From Prevotella sp. P5-108 (lineage in GTDB: Bacteria; Bacteroidota; Bacteroidia; Bacteroidales; Bacteroidaceae), in assembly GCF_002251385.1 (NCBI RefSeq), contig NZ_NPJJ01000002.1, positions 1 through 64,000 on the forward strand: DNA of 64,000 nucleotides, written 5' to 3'. Both the position numbers and the translations under genes were made by a program. The notes beneath the pieces are model-generated. The model was not told the origin of the DNA, searched no databases, and saw only the letters and a list, made by a program, of their open reading frames with translations. Of this stretch, positions 26,083 to 34,984 are shown piece by piece. Every line of letters starts with the position of its first letter. Position 1 is the first letter of the stretch.

Positions 26083-26370
26083 TTATAAAAGATAAAATAG
26101 GTATCTATAGGTTTGATCTTGGTCAGCACCCATATGTGCAAATTTTGCACATGTGATATTTTCATCCAATTCACATTCCTTGAAAATGTTTCTTATATGG
26201 CGCATTATTACAGTACGATCTCTTCCGAATAATTCAGCCATTTAGTTTTGTGTAAGCCACACGGTATCCTTTTCCAACTTTACTTCAAGTTGGGTATTGC
26301 CATCATCAGTCGTATATAGGACGATGGACGAACTATTATTTGCAACAATTTTATTCTCAGTCATATTCAT
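26083..26370 (-). pseudogene. RhuM family relic (truncated, in-frame stop)
   Basis: Starts at ATG 26370 behind a good AAGGAG. It reads MNMTENKIVANN..., then LEVKLEKDTVWLTQN, a TAA at codon 43 (26242-26244), then MAELFGRDRTVIMRHIRNIF and CAKFAHMGADQD before collapsing at 26083. These blocks are diagnostic of the N-terminus of RhuM ('virulence' DNA-binding-like) proteins, which normally exceed 300 residues. The stop fits CAA-to-TAA (WLTQNQMAELF expected). The C-terminal two thirds are missing. RhuM genes are often carried on genomic islands, and the high AT content agrees with an import that decayed. Confidence 0.8.
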
Positions 26371-26512
26371 CCTTGCTCCTTATATAGAATCCACATCTTC
26401 TTTATCTTACCAGCAATCTGTTACGTTTTTACATACATGATTACGTTGATAAAAAATAGAAGCTTAATACAGAATAATTCAGTAACTTATTTTTGGCTTA
26501 GAAAAATACTTC

Positions 26513-27538
26513 CTATCGCTTCTCTTTCACGGGGCGCTTGCGCCAGTCGTCCTTGACATAGCTGTCGGGATAGACGGTGACGTTCTGGCGGTCGCCCTTG
26601 AGGGTGCGTATCCAGGTGTCAAAGCGGCGCTGGCCCTCGTGGAGCACGATGACGCGTGCGCCCACGGGCAGATGGTTGTACTCGGTGTTGCCGCCCGAGA
26701 AGCGGCCGTAGCCCAACAGAATGTCGTGGTAGAGGGTAGTGTAGTCGTTGTCGTGGTCGTGACCGCAGAAGATGCCCATCACGTCGCCTCCCTCGCGCAT
26801 GGCGCAGAACATGCCGCTATTGAGCAGCGGGGGGCACGATTTCTCCATACGGGTGCCTATCAGCACGTTGGCCTCGGTGGTGGCGGCTTGGGCAAACTCG
26901 GGCAGAGGGATGTGGAAGAAGGAGAGGGCTGGGAGCGGGCGCCCGCCGTTGGCTGCGGTGTAGGCACGGCTGCGCTCGCGATACCACTGCACCTGGTCGA
27001 GCGTGAGCCAGGCGTAGGTGCCGAGGCGCTTGGTGGCGGGGTAGCTGTGGGAGTCGAGGCAGTAGAGTAGGGCAGCGGGGGCGGAGCTCTTGCTGCCGGC
27101 AATCTCGAGCACATAGTCGGGCGACTCTACGCTGCCACGGTCGGGCTGTAGACAGTGGCGTCCGTGCCGGATGATGTCGTAGAGCTGGGCGCGGGTCATG
27201 CCCTGCTCGTGGTCGTGGTTGCCGAAGAGGATGACGTATGGCACGCCGTGGCGCTCGATGCGGTCTACGATGTGCGTCATGGCGGTGTCGGCAGGACGCG
27301 CGTAGATGTTGTCGCCGGTGAAGACCACCAGGTCGGGACGCTCGGCGCCGACCACGGCGTCGATGCACTCCAAGGCGGTGGCAGAGCGTGGGTTGCGGCT
27401 CTGGTAGTGGAGGTCGGTAAACTGGACTATCTTGAACTCGCCACGGGCGTCAAACTTCAGGGTCTGGGCGGTGGCATCGGTGCCGGCGGCGAGGGTAAGG
27501 AGCGCGGCGGCAGTAAGCTGCATGATACGTTTTAGCAT
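26513..27538 (-). CDS. secreted calcineurin-like metallophosphoesterase
   Basis: The 341-residue exported enzyme has a signal peptide (LTAAALLTLAAGTDATAQ) and the full metallophosphoesterase set: FTDLHYQS (Asp-x-His), FTGDNI, LFGNHDHE, a central His in FFHIPLPE, and FCGHDHDND. It resembles periplasmic phosphodiesterases/purple-acid-phosphatase-like enzymes of Bacteroidales. The substrate is unknown, probably a phosphoester or nucleotide in the periplasm. It lies 21 bp after the low-molecular-weight tyrosine phosphatase gene, so the two phosphatases likely form one transcript. Confidence 0.92.
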   Translation of the reverse strand: MLKRIMQLTAAALLTLAAGTDATAQTLKFDARGEFKIVQFTDLHYQSRNPRSATALECIDAVVGAERPDLVVFTGDNIYARPADTAMTHIVDRIERHGVPYVILFGNHDHEQGMTRAQLYDIIRHGRHCLQPDRGSVESPDYVLEIAGSKSSAPAALLYCLDSHSYPATKRLGTYAWLTLDQVQWYRERSRAYTAANGGRPLPALSFFHIPLPEFAQAATTEANVLIGTRMEKSCPPLLNSGMFCAMREGGDVMGIFCGHDHDNDYTTLYHDILLGYGRFSGGNTEYNHLPVGARVIVLHEGQRRFDTWIRTLKGDRQNVTVYPDSYVKDDWRKRPVKEKR

Positions 27539-27559
27539 GATCGGGTATGGTTTTGGGGG

Positions 27560-28063
27560 TTACAGTTGTCGTTGGAGTTGGTTGAGCAGACGGCGGCAGC
27601 CCTGCTCGATGAGGTCGAGTGCCAGTTCGAAGTCGCGGTCGCCGCCATAGTAGGGGTCGGGCACGGAGTCGTAGCCGCAGTCGGCGTCGAGGTAGTCGCT
27701 CATGCGTAGGATGCGGTCGGCCTGGGCCTGGGTGCGCGCCTTGGCGCTGATGGCGCGGTAGTTGCCCTCGTCCATCACGATGATATAGTCGAAGCGGTCG
27801 AAGTCGGCTGCCGAGAACTGGCGGGCATGATGGTCTACACGGTAGCCGCGGCGGGCTCCGTGGCGGCGCATACGGCTGTCGGGCAGCTGGCCCACATGCC
27901 AGTCGCCGACGCCACACGAGTCGACCTCAATCTGGTCGTTCAGACCGGCTTCGGCTACCATCGCTTCCATTACGGCATGGGCGGCGGGCGAACGGCAGAT
28001 GTTGCCGAGACATACGAAGAGAAGCCTCTTGGGCTTGGGGGCGTCAACAGATGCTGGTGTCAT
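27560..28063 (-). CDS. low-molecular-weight protein-tyrosine phosphatase
   Basis: The 167-residue cytosolic enzyme has the P-loop FVCLGNICRSP (Cys-x5-Arg-Ser) near residues 16-26 and the general acid Asp in VPDPYYGG near residue 137. Bacterial members often control exopolysaccharide kinases, but no capsule genes are adjacent. It is the first gene of a two-gene unit with the phosphoesterase. A TATATATAATAATG stretch lies directly before its start. Confidence 0.95.
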   Translation of the reverse strand: MTPASVDAPKPKRLLFVCLGNICRSPAAHAVMEAMVAEAGLNDQIEVDSCGVGDWHVGQLPDSRMRRHGARRGYRVDHHARQFSAADFDRFDYIIVMDEGNYRAISAKARTQAQADRILRMSDYLDADCGYDSVPDPYYGGDRDFELALDLIEQGCRRLLNQLQRQL

Positions 28064-28328
28064 AGTCTATATATATAATAATGTATATAGATATAACGCC
28101 AGCAGTGTGGTTTTATTGCCATAGGGTGGTCATAAATCGCATGGCAGCCGCTGTTGCAGCCCTTGTTGCTAAGTTGGCGCATCGTCGCTGCGCTCTTGCG
28201 CCGTGTTAGATGTTGTTTGATAAGGTCGAGTTGTAATACGCATAGTATCAATGAGTTCAGCGGAGCTGTTGTGGCGTCGTTGGCGGGAGGTCTCTTTGCT
28301 GATCATGAGGAAAGCAACTAAATAGAAT

Positions 28329-28910
28329 ATGAAAAAAATGATATTCGTACGCATTTTTATTATATTTCCAGCCTTTGTGGGCGCCAAGAGAAAAAACGAG
28401 ATAGGCGCGCGTGAAAAAGTCTTGGCAGTGGGCGCGACAGTCTGTAATTTTGCAATCGCTGAGGTCGAAAGCCCAGCAAGAAAAGTATCAGACATAAAGA
28501 TAAAAATCAAGCAAAACAGGGTAGGAACCCACTTTAAGGAAATGTATTCTAAATTTGATAATCTGGACATTACAGTCGACTCGTCGATTAAGAAGATTAC
28601 ACGTAAGGCGTGCATGTACCTTTCTGAGGCCATCGAGAATGGCATCATGCTGTCGGAGAATCCAACTGCCAACATCGTAATCTACGACGACCGCATTGAT
28701 TTTGGTATGTGCCTCAATCCCACCATGGATATGATGAACGCCGCTTACTTCCCCAACTTCTATGAGGAGAACGGCAATATCGTATACCGCTTCGCTGGCA
28801 ATGCCTGTTGCGAGGTCGAAGACCAAACCATCAACTATGTAGGTCACACAGACCCCATCACTGCAGATGATAACAAGGTTTTTAATATGATTTATTCGAA
28901 ATACGCATAA
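28329..28910 (+). CDS. hypothetical protein
   Basis: The 193-residue product is not recognised. The first 65 residues are basic and hydrophobic (MKKMIFVRIFIIFPAFVGAK) and AT-rich; they could be a signal or membrane segment, or an artefact of a start set too far upstream. From MYSKFDNLDITVDSS (about residue 72) the sequence has normal GC-rich codons and looks like a soluble domain with short strands (NIVIYDDRIDFGMCL, NGNIVYRFAGNACCEVE). It stands alone and has a terminator behind it. The coding call for the second half is reasonable; start and role are uncertain. Confidence 0.55.
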   Translation: MKKMIFVRIFIIFPAFVGAKRKNEIGAREKVLAVGATVCNFAIAEVESPARKVSDIKIKIKQNRVGTHFKEMYSKFDNLDITVDSSIKKITRKACMYLSEAIENGIMLSENPTANIVIYDDRIDFGMCLNPTMDMMNAAYFPNFYEENGNIVYRFAGNACCEVEDQTINYVGHTDPITADDNKVFNMIYSKYA

Positions 28911-28991
28911 GCAGATAGATATTCTTTACACATTCTCAACAAAAATCATACACATTAATACAATAACTTAGTAATTTTTTTGAAGCAAGAG

Positions 28992-29041
28992 CACGAACCC
29001 GAGGAATCTGGATGAAGACCCCCTCACGGTTCGTGTTTTTA
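28992..29041 (+). terminator. terminator of the orphan gene
   Basis: CACGAACC and GGTTCGTG form the base stem, followed by TTTTTATT. Confidence 0.7.
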
Positions 29042-29046
29042 TTATC

Positions 29047-29151
29047 CTCACATTGGGCGTCATAATCCTCGGTTTGTGCTTTGCTTTTCTCGTGTCGTTC
29101 TTTGCCACATTCGGTTCATGCTTTGCCATCCTCGAATTGTGCTTCGCCATC
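29047..29151. repeat. 21-bp tandem array, 5 units
   Basis: Units 29047-29067, 29068-29088, 29089-29109, 29110-29130, 29131-29151. The last four share CTCG-N5-TG/TTC-TTTGCCATC-like sequence (GTGCTTTGC, TTCTTTGCC, ATGCTTTGCC, GTGCTTCGCC). Confidence 0.75.
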
Positions 29152-29297
29152 AAGTTAACCCGCTCCCCAAGTTTTTTCCATATCCCCACAACCTCCGCAG
29201 GCACATGCGCCAGCGTTGGGCAGACGGCGGCATATCCCGTCGTTGCAGCCGCCAGTCCCGCCATTACAAATAATGTAGTGGTGATTGTGGTGGCTGG

Positions 29298-29383
29298 CTC
29301 GTGCCTATTGATACGTGGGCTCGTATCATAAGTCACGCGGCCACGTATCATAAGTTACGAGCCCTCGTATCAAATGACACGAA
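29298..29383. repeat. 22-bp palindromic array, 4 units
   Basis: Units start at 29298, 29320, 29342 and 29364. Each has the form (C/T)(T/A)CGT-N10-ACG(A/T/C)(G/A), a potential 3- to 5-bp stem with a 10-nt loop and 2-nt spacer. Loop sequences: GCCTATTGAT, ATCATAAGTC, ATCATAAGTT, ATCAAATGAC. Same family as 48468-48553 and 61805-61890. Confidence 0.8.
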
Positions 29384-29584
29384 CCAGTAGGGTTGGTCAC
29401 GACATGGCGGAACATGCTGAATTACATAGTTATAGTTGATTCCCCCTTCGTTGACAATACTTTCCTGCGGTGGATGCACAATGATAAAAATCTACAAAAA
29501 GATTAGTGGCTGTTGTCGTCATGCCGTGCATGGCGTTGGAGGGTATGGCTAAAACGGTGTAGGACAATAATGACAGATTGAGTA
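29384..29584. other. intergenic with truncated S-type repeat
   Basis: From about 29506 the sequence GTGGCTGTTGTCGTCATGCC matches the distal part of segment S (30540 and 31557), so it is a truncated first S copy leading into P1. No gene seen. Confidence 0.5.
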
Positions 29585-30187
29585 TAACGCCTTCGGCTAA
29601 GCGCAACTCTTACAGAGTAGCTAAGTAGGGTGGTGTTCATACCCAGGGTAGAGGTGCTTCGCCCCTCAACCCTGGGCTGTGTAATCGCAACTCCTTCAGA
29701 GTTGCTGCTGCTTGTGGGCCATAATTCATCGTTGATGATGCGCCCCCAAGGGTTATACATAATTGGTTTGTTGTCGATGATGTGCGCCCCTACAACCATG
29801 TATGGCTATCCCATCGTGGACGGTGCGCACCCCTGGCAATTCCTCCAGAGTTGCTGCTGCTTGCGGGCCATAATTCATCGTTGATGATGCGCCCCCAAGG
29901 GTTATACATAATTGGTTTGTTGTCGATGATGTGCGCCCCTACAACCATGTATGCCTATACCATCGTTGATGATGCGCCCCCAAGGGTTATACATAATTGG
30001 TTTGTTGTCGATGATGTGCGCCCCTACAACCATGTATGGTTATCCCATCGTGGACGGTGCGCACCCCTGGCAACTCTGAAGGAGTTGCGTTTTCCCAGCC
30101 CAGGGTTGCGGGCGAAGCTCGCTACCCTGGGTAAGCGACCTACTAATCTTGCAACTCTGACGGAGTTGCGCTTAGCCGTAGGCGTTA
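29585..30187. repeat. giant inverted-repeat block P1
   Basis: Left arm of about 125 bp beginning TAACGCCTTCGGCTAAGCGC; right arm ending GCGCTTAGCCGTAGGCGTTA (30168-30187), its near reverse complement. Each arm holds two further hairpins: GCAACTCCTTCAGAGTTGC type and ACCCAGGG...CCCTGGGT type. The centre of P1 carries about three copies of an 87-bp unit (CATCGTTGATGATGCGCC ... CAACCATGTATG); P2 and P3 have shorter centres. No credible gene. Confidence 0.8.
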
Positions 30188-30748
30188 CTTGTAATGTATA
30201 TGTCAATATTCCTTGAATATACTATCGCAAGAATACACAAAAAGATTTGTGGCTTTTCCGGGCTATGCCCTATGCGTCCGTGTGTGTCGGTAAATATCTC
30301 GAGAGCATGCTCTCGGATATTCCCCGCCACCCCCATCCGCGCCTGCCTGATGGCAGGCTGAAAAGCCGCAAATACAAAAAGTCCGCCGTTGGCGGTAAAA
30401 AAAAGTCCGGCTACGCCGGTACAAAAAAGGATTACCTTATTTTCTAACGGCAGTCGTCATATAGATGGAATACACAAGCTGCTGTTTTTTTACCGCCAAC
30501 GGCGGCCTTTTTTTACGGCCGCCAGCCGCTTTTTGAACCATGGTGGCTGTTGTCGTCATGCCGTGCATGGCGTTGGGGGTGACGGCGACGAGAAGGAGGA
30601 AAACTTGTTTTCCGACTGGCGTCACCGCCAACCCCCAAAAGGCGAAGCCGACAACAGTCGCCATGGATTTTTGTGTTTATATCAACCTCTAATTGAGGCA
30701 GTTATTAATTGATTAACCCCGCAATTGAAACCTTGTTTCCTGCCGTGG
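30188..30748. repeat. spacer segment S1 of the P-S array
   Basis: 561 bp, repeated at 31203-31762 with high identity. It holds many GC hairpins next to A or T runs (CCGCCGTTGGCGG, CCGGCTACGCCGG, GAGAGCATGCTCTC) and a long stem TGGCTGTTGTCG/CGACAACAGTCGCCA. Confidence 0.8.
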
Positions 30749-31202
30749 TAACGCCTTCGGCTAATCGCAACTCTTACAGAGTAGCAAGTAGGGTGGTTTT
30801 CTTACCCAGGGTAGAGGTGCTTCGCCCCTCAACCCTGGGCTATGTAATCGCAACTCCTTCAGAGTTGCTGCTGCTTGTGGGCCATAATTCATCGTTGATG
30901 ATGCGCCTCCCATGGCTATGCATGTTTAGTCCGTTGGCGATGATGTGCGCCTTTACCGCCATGTATGTTTATCCCATCGTGGATGAAGTGCTCCCCAAAA
31001 GTTATGCATAATTAGTCCGCTGTCGATGAAGTGCGCCCCTACAACCATGTATGGCTATCCCATCGTGGACGGTACGCACCCCTGGCAACTCTGTAGGAGT
31101 TGCGTTTTCCCAGCCCAGGGTTGCGGGCGAAGCTCGCTACCCTGGGTAAGCGACACACTAACCAGGCAACTCTGTCGGAGTTGCGCTTAGCCGTAGGCGT
31201 TA
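30749..31202. repeat. giant inverted-repeat block P2
   Basis: 454-bp version of P1 with the same arms and a shorter centre. Together with S1 it sets the tandem period of about 1015 bp. Confidence 0.8.
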
Positions 31203-31762
31203 CTTGTAATGTATATGTCAATATTCCTTGAATATACTATCGCAAGAATACACAAAAAGATTTGTGGCTTTTCCGGGCTATGCCCTATGCGTCCGTGTGT
31301 GTCGGTAAATATCTCGAGAGCATGCTCTCGGATATTTCCCGACACCTCCATCTGCGCCTGCCTGATGGCAGGCTGAATAGCCGCAAATACAATAAGCCCG
31401 CCGTTGGTGGTAAAAAAAGTCCGGCTACGCCGGTACAAAAAAGGATTACCTTATTTTCTAACGGCAGACGTCATATAGGTGAAATACACAAACTGCTGTT
31501 TTTTTACCGCCACCGGCGGCTTTTTTTTACGGCAGACGGCCGCTTTTTGAACCGTGGTGGCTGTTGTCGTCATGCCGTGCATGGCGTTGGGGGTGACGGC
31601 GACGACACGGAGGAAAACTTGTTTTCCGACTGGCGTCACCGCCAACCCCCAAAAGGCGAAGCCGACAACAGTCGTCATGGCTTTTTGGGTTTATATCAAC
31701 CATTAATTGAGGAAGCTAATAATGGATTAACCCCGCAATTGAAGTCTTGTTTCCTGCCGTGG
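31203..31762. repeat. spacer segment S2 of the P-S array
   Basis: Near copy of S1, displaced by 1015 bp, with scattered substitutions (e.g. GACGAGAAGG versus GACGACACGG). Confidence 0.8.
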
Positions 31763-32217
31763 TAACGCCTTCGGCTAATCGCAACTCTTACAGAGTAGCT
31801 AAGTAGGGTGTGGTTCATACCCAGGGTAGAGGCGCTTCGCCCCTCAACCCTGGGCTGTGTAATCGCAACTCCTTCAGAGTTGCTGCTGCTTGTGGGCCAT
31901 AATTCATCGTTGATGATGCGCCTCCCATGGCTATGCATGTTTAGTCCGTTGGCGATGATGTGCGCCTTTACCGCCATGTATGTTTATCCCATCGTGGATG
32001 AAGTGCTCCCCAAAAGTTATGCATTATTAGTCCGCTGTCGATGATGTGTGCCCCTACAACCATGTATGGCTATCCCATCGTGGACGGTACGCACCCCTGG
32101 CAACTCTGTAGGAGTTGCGTTTTCCCAGCCCAGGGTTGCGGGCGAAGCTCGCTACCCTGGGTAAGCGACCAACTAATATAGCTACTCTGTAAGAGTTGCG
32201 CTTAGCCGTAGGCGTTA
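31763..32217. repeat. giant inverted-repeat block P3
   Basis: 455 bp, nearly identical to P2; its right arm carries TACTCTGTAAGAGTTGC instead of the more common GCAACTCTGTCGGAGTTGC. It ends the array. Confidence 0.8.
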
Positions 32218-32304
32218 ATCCTTTGTCGAGGTATATACGACCTACAACTGTCCATTCGCTGCTGCTCAGGCTACGGATAACCTAATGCAACGCCCTCTCC
32301 AAAC

Positions 32305-32336
32305 AAAAAATGGCGACTCCGGATGGAGCCACCATT
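32305..32336 (-). terminator. HU gene terminator
   Basis: On the minus strand AATGGTGGCTCC and GGAGTCGCCATT form a 12-bp stem followed by a T run. Confidence 0.85.
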
Positions 32337-32362
32337 AATGATAAAAATCTTTTACAATATTA

Positions 32363-32635
32363 TTACTTCACAGCGTTAGCAAGCTCTGCGCCAGCCTTGA
32401 ATTTTACCACCTTCTTGGCAGCAATAGCGAGCTTCTCGCCTGTTCTGGGGTTGACACCTTCGCGAGCGGGACGCTCGGTAACGGAGTATGTGCCAAAGCC
32501 AACGAGCTGTACGTTATCACCTGCTACGAGAGCTTCCTTAACAGCCTCTACAGTAGCGTCGAGAGCCTTCTTTGCATCTGCCTTGCTCAGACCGGCAACT
32601 TCTGCGATCTTTGCAACCAATTCAGTCTTGTTCAT
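32363..32635 (-). CDS. hup: HU family DNA-binding protein
   Basis: The 90-residue product is a canonical HU: MNKTELVAKIAEVAGLSKAD helices, VQLVGFGTYSVTERPAREG at the start of the DNA-binding arm, and NPRTGEKLAI at its tip. It compacts and bends DNA in the nucleoid. It has a perfect Bacteroidota promoter (32688-32718) and a strong terminator, hence is monocistronic. Confidence 0.97.
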   Translation of the reverse strand: MNKTELVAKIAEVAGLSKADAKKALDATVEAVKEALVAGDNVQLVGFGTYSVTERPAREGVNPRTGEKLAIAAKKVVKFKAGAELANAVK

Positions 32636-32687
32636 AATGTGGATATTAAATGGTTAAAAATTATAAGAAATAATCGTTTTTACGTGA

Positions 32688-32718
32688 CAAATATAGAGTA
32701 AAGTTTTCAATCAACAAA
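32688..32718 (-). promoter_or_regulatory. HU gene promoter
   Basis: On the minus strand: TTTG (32715-32718), 19 nt, TATATTTG (32688-32695). Leader of about 45 nt. Confidence 0.8.
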
Positions 32719-32799
32719 CAAAAAAAGCAGAAAAGTGAACTTTTTCCATAAAAAAACACGTTTAAGGCCCGTTTTTGAAGCCATAACAGATATTTTTCG

Positions 32800-32807
32800 T
32801 AATTTTG
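32800..32807 (+). promoter_or_regulatory. -7 element of rhomboid promoter
   Basis: TAATTTTG, 53 nt before the rhomboid ATG. A TTTG lies 23 nt upstream, slightly beyond the usual spacing. Confidence 0.5.
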
Positions 32808-32860
32808 TGACGCTAAAGAGCACTATATTCACAATTATATATAATAGAAAACGAAACAGT

Positions 32861-33778
32861 ATGATACGCAATATTCCGCTGATTACAAAGAACTTGTTAA
32901 TCATCAACCTCATAGCCTTCCTGGCTATGCTCGGGCTTAGGGGTTGGGGCATTGATCTCAACGATGTGCTGGGCCTTCACTTCTTCCTTGCAGGCAATTT
33001 CCACGTGTACCAGCTCTTTACCTATATGTTTATGCACGGAGGTTGGGAACACATCCTCTTTAATATGTTCGCCCTATGGATGTTCGGCTCAGCTGTCGAA
33101 TACCGATGGGGAGCCAAACGTTTCTTGTTTTTTTACATTTTCTGTGGCGTCGGAGCTGGTCTGCTGCAGGAAATGGCGCAGCTCGGGCGCTTCTATATGA
33201 TGGCTTATGACCAGATACCCCAGTTCTCGCTGAGCGACACGATGGCCTTGGCTTACAACAGCCGCGACTATCTGAACTTGTTGACCACGGTGGGCGCCTC
33301 GGGAGCCATCTATGCGGTGATGCTCGCCTTTGGCATGACGTTCCCCAACGAGCGCATTTTCATCTTCCCCATTCCTTTCCCCATCAAGAGCAAGTGGTTT
33401 GTGGTAATCTGCGTTGCCATCGAGCTGATTTCATCCATCGCTTCGTCTAACGACGGCGTGGCGCATCTCGCCCACCTCGGCGGTATGCTCTTCGGCTATA
33501 TCCTCATACGCTACTGGCGTCGCCGCCCCTATGTCAACCCGCGCGGATTTACCGGTCATGAGATGTTTGACAACATGCGCCGCAAGTGGAGCCGCGACAG
33601 GAGCCACTACCAGCGTCGCCCCAAGAACCAGGCGAGCCGAGAGACCGACTGGGAATACAACGCGCGGCAGAAAGCCAACCAGGCCGAGATAGACCGCATC
33701 CTTGACAAAATCAGGAAGAGCGGCTATGAGAGTCTCACCGCCGAAGAGAAGCACCGCCTCTTCGACTTAGGCAAATAA
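32861..33778 (+). CDS. rhomboid family intramembrane serine protease
   Basis: The 305-residue inner-membrane protein has about six hydrophobic segments. The rhomboid dyad is visible: Ser in VGASGAIYAV (about residue 148) and His in AHLAHLGGMLFGY (about residue 205). MHGGWEHILFNMFALWMFG is the conserved loop-1/TM2 region. A hydrophilic basic tail of about 85 residues ends the protein. ATG 32861 is chosen because it opens the first helix and lies after the promoter; the upstream in-frame extension overlaps the promoter. The stop is 2 bp before the next gene, so the two are co-transcribed. Confidence 0.93.
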   Translation: MIRNIPLITKNLLIINLIAFLAMLGLRGWGIDLNDVLGLHFFLAGNFHVYQLFTYMFMHGGWEHILFNMFALWMFGSAVEYRWGAKRFLFFYIFCGVGAGLLQEMAQLGRFYMMAYDQIPQFSLSDTMALAYNSRDYLNLLTTVGASGAIYAVMLAFGMTFPNERIFIFPIPFPIKSKWFVVICVAIELISSIASSNDGVAHLAHLGGMLFGYILIRYWRRRPYVNPRGFTGHEMFDNMRRKWSRDRSHYQRRPKNQASRETDWEYNARQKANQAEIDRILDKIRKSGYESLTAEEKHRLFDLGK

Positions 33779-33780
33779 AT

Positions 33781-34881
33781 ATGGCGAAGACGATAACCAA
33801 GATAATGCTGCAGATGATTGCCGGCGCCAATGTGGCAACCATTGTAGCGATGCTGGCCACGGGATATTCGGGGTATATCAACCCCGCGGTGTCGCCGTGG
33901 CTTGCCAATGCAGCGCTGGTCTTCCCCGTCTTCCTCTTTCTCAATTTCGCTTTCCTCATATTCTGGCTGTTCTTCAAGCCCCTCTACGCCATCATCCCCT
34001 TTGTGGGAATGGTGATAGGCTTCACGCCCATACGCACCTACTGCCCCTTCAACATCCCCAGCGCGGCACCCGAGGGCGCCATCAAGGTGATGTCGTACAA
34101 CGTGTGGGGCTACGGCACCGACAAGAATGTGGACGGCACCAATATCGTGGTGCAGTATATCGCCGACAGCGATGCCGACATCGTGTGCCTGCAAGAGGCC
34201 AACGCCTCGGCTGAAGTGCAGGCGCAGATAGACTCGCTGCTCTACACCAAGTATGCCTATCACGACACCCTGCAGCGCAAGGACAAGGGCGGGCTGGCCA
34301 TACTGAGCCGCTTCCCTATACGCCACAAGGAGATCATCGACTATCCCTCGGCAGGCAATCTCTCGGGCGCCTTCGAGCTCGATGTCGATGGCGACGACGT
34401 GGTGGTTATCTGCAACCACCTGGAAACGACGGGGCTCACGCTGGAAGAGCGCGAGAACTTCAAGGACATGCTCAAGGGCAATCTGGAAAGCCACACCGTC
34501 AAGACCGAATCCAAGCGGCTCATAGACCAGCTGGGCGAGTCGGCACGTACGCGCGCTCCGCAGGCACAGGCTGTGGCGCGCTATATCCGCAAGCACGCCT
34601 ATCAGAGCATCATCTGCATGGGCGACTTCAACGACAGTCCGCTCTCCTATGCCCACCACACGATAGACAAGGAGCTCACCGACTGCTATGTGGCGTCGGG
34701 CAACGGCCCTGGCATCAGCTACCATCTCTCGGGATTTTACGTGAGGATAGACAACATCTTCTGCTCTGACGACTGGGAGCCATACGGTTGCACCGTAGAC
34801 CGCAGCATCAAGGCCAGCGACCATTATCCCATCATGGGATGGCTGAAGAAAAAGGGCGGAAATAACCCCGAAAACCACTGA
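33781..34881 (+). CDS. endonuclease/exonuclease/phosphatase family protein with N-terminal membrane segments
   Basis: 366 residues. Three hydrophobic segments within about residues 10-85 are followed by an EEP domain with metal and catalytic residues: VMSYNVWGYG, VCLQEANA, CNHLETTG, MGDFNDSPLSYA and ASDHYPIMG. Such enzymes hydrolyse phosphodiesters or inositol-phosphate-like esters; with this topology the domain faces the periplasm or cytoplasm next to the membrane. It begins 2 bp after the rhomboid gene, a pairing that is common in Bacteroidales. Substrate unknown. Confidence 0.9.
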   Translation: MAKTITKIMLQMIAGANVATIVAMLATGYSGYINPAVSPWLANAALVFPVFLFLNFAFLIFWLFFKPLYAIIPFVGMVIGFTPIRTYCPFNIPSAAPEGAIKVMSYNVWGYGTDKNVDGTNIVVQYIADSDADIVCLQEANASAEVQAQIDSLLYTKYAYHDTLQRKDKGGLAILSRFPIRHKEIIDYPSAGNLSGAFELDVDGDDVVVICNHLETTGLTLEERENFKDMLKGNLESHTVKTESKRLIDQLGESARTRAPQAQAVARYIRKHAYQSIICMGDFNDSPLSYAHHTIDKELTDCYVASGNGPGISYHLSGFYVRIDNIFCSDDWEPYGCTVDRSIKASDHYPIMGWLKKKGGNNPENH

Positions 34882-34948
34882 AAAACCAACAGCGTCAACG
34901 GGAACAAGCCTTTATCCCACCTTTTTATATAAAAAGTCGTTTATTCTC

Positions 34949-34979
34949 TTTAATAATGTAAAAAAAATAACTATCTTTG
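34949..34979 (+). promoter_or_regulatory. secDF promoter
   Basis: TTTA (34949-34952), 19 nt, TATCTTTG (34972-34979). Confidence 0.65.
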
Positions 34980-34984
34980 CAAGG

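Noticed and set aside
25800..26156. 118-residue plus-strand frame
   Set aside because: Begins inside the terminator stem of the outer-membrane gene and overlaps the RhuM relic; composition is that of AT-rich non-coding DNA.
6837..26244. Reassignment of a stop codon as explanation for the in-frame TGA, TAG and TAA
   Set aside because: All three stops are involved, and all three also end intact genes here (recX TGA, ribD TAG, rhomboid TAA), so a changed code is not plausible.
28169..28330. Minus-strand small protein upstream of the tyrosine phosphatase
   Set aside because: The open stretch has no promoter, no ribosome-binding site and no recognisable domain, and most of the longer frame lies opposite the orphan gene.
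29585..32217. Recurrent 60- to 100-residue frames in the P blocks
   Set aside because: They occur in both strands of inverted repeats and look alike only because the DNA was duplicated. No start signals or coding bias.
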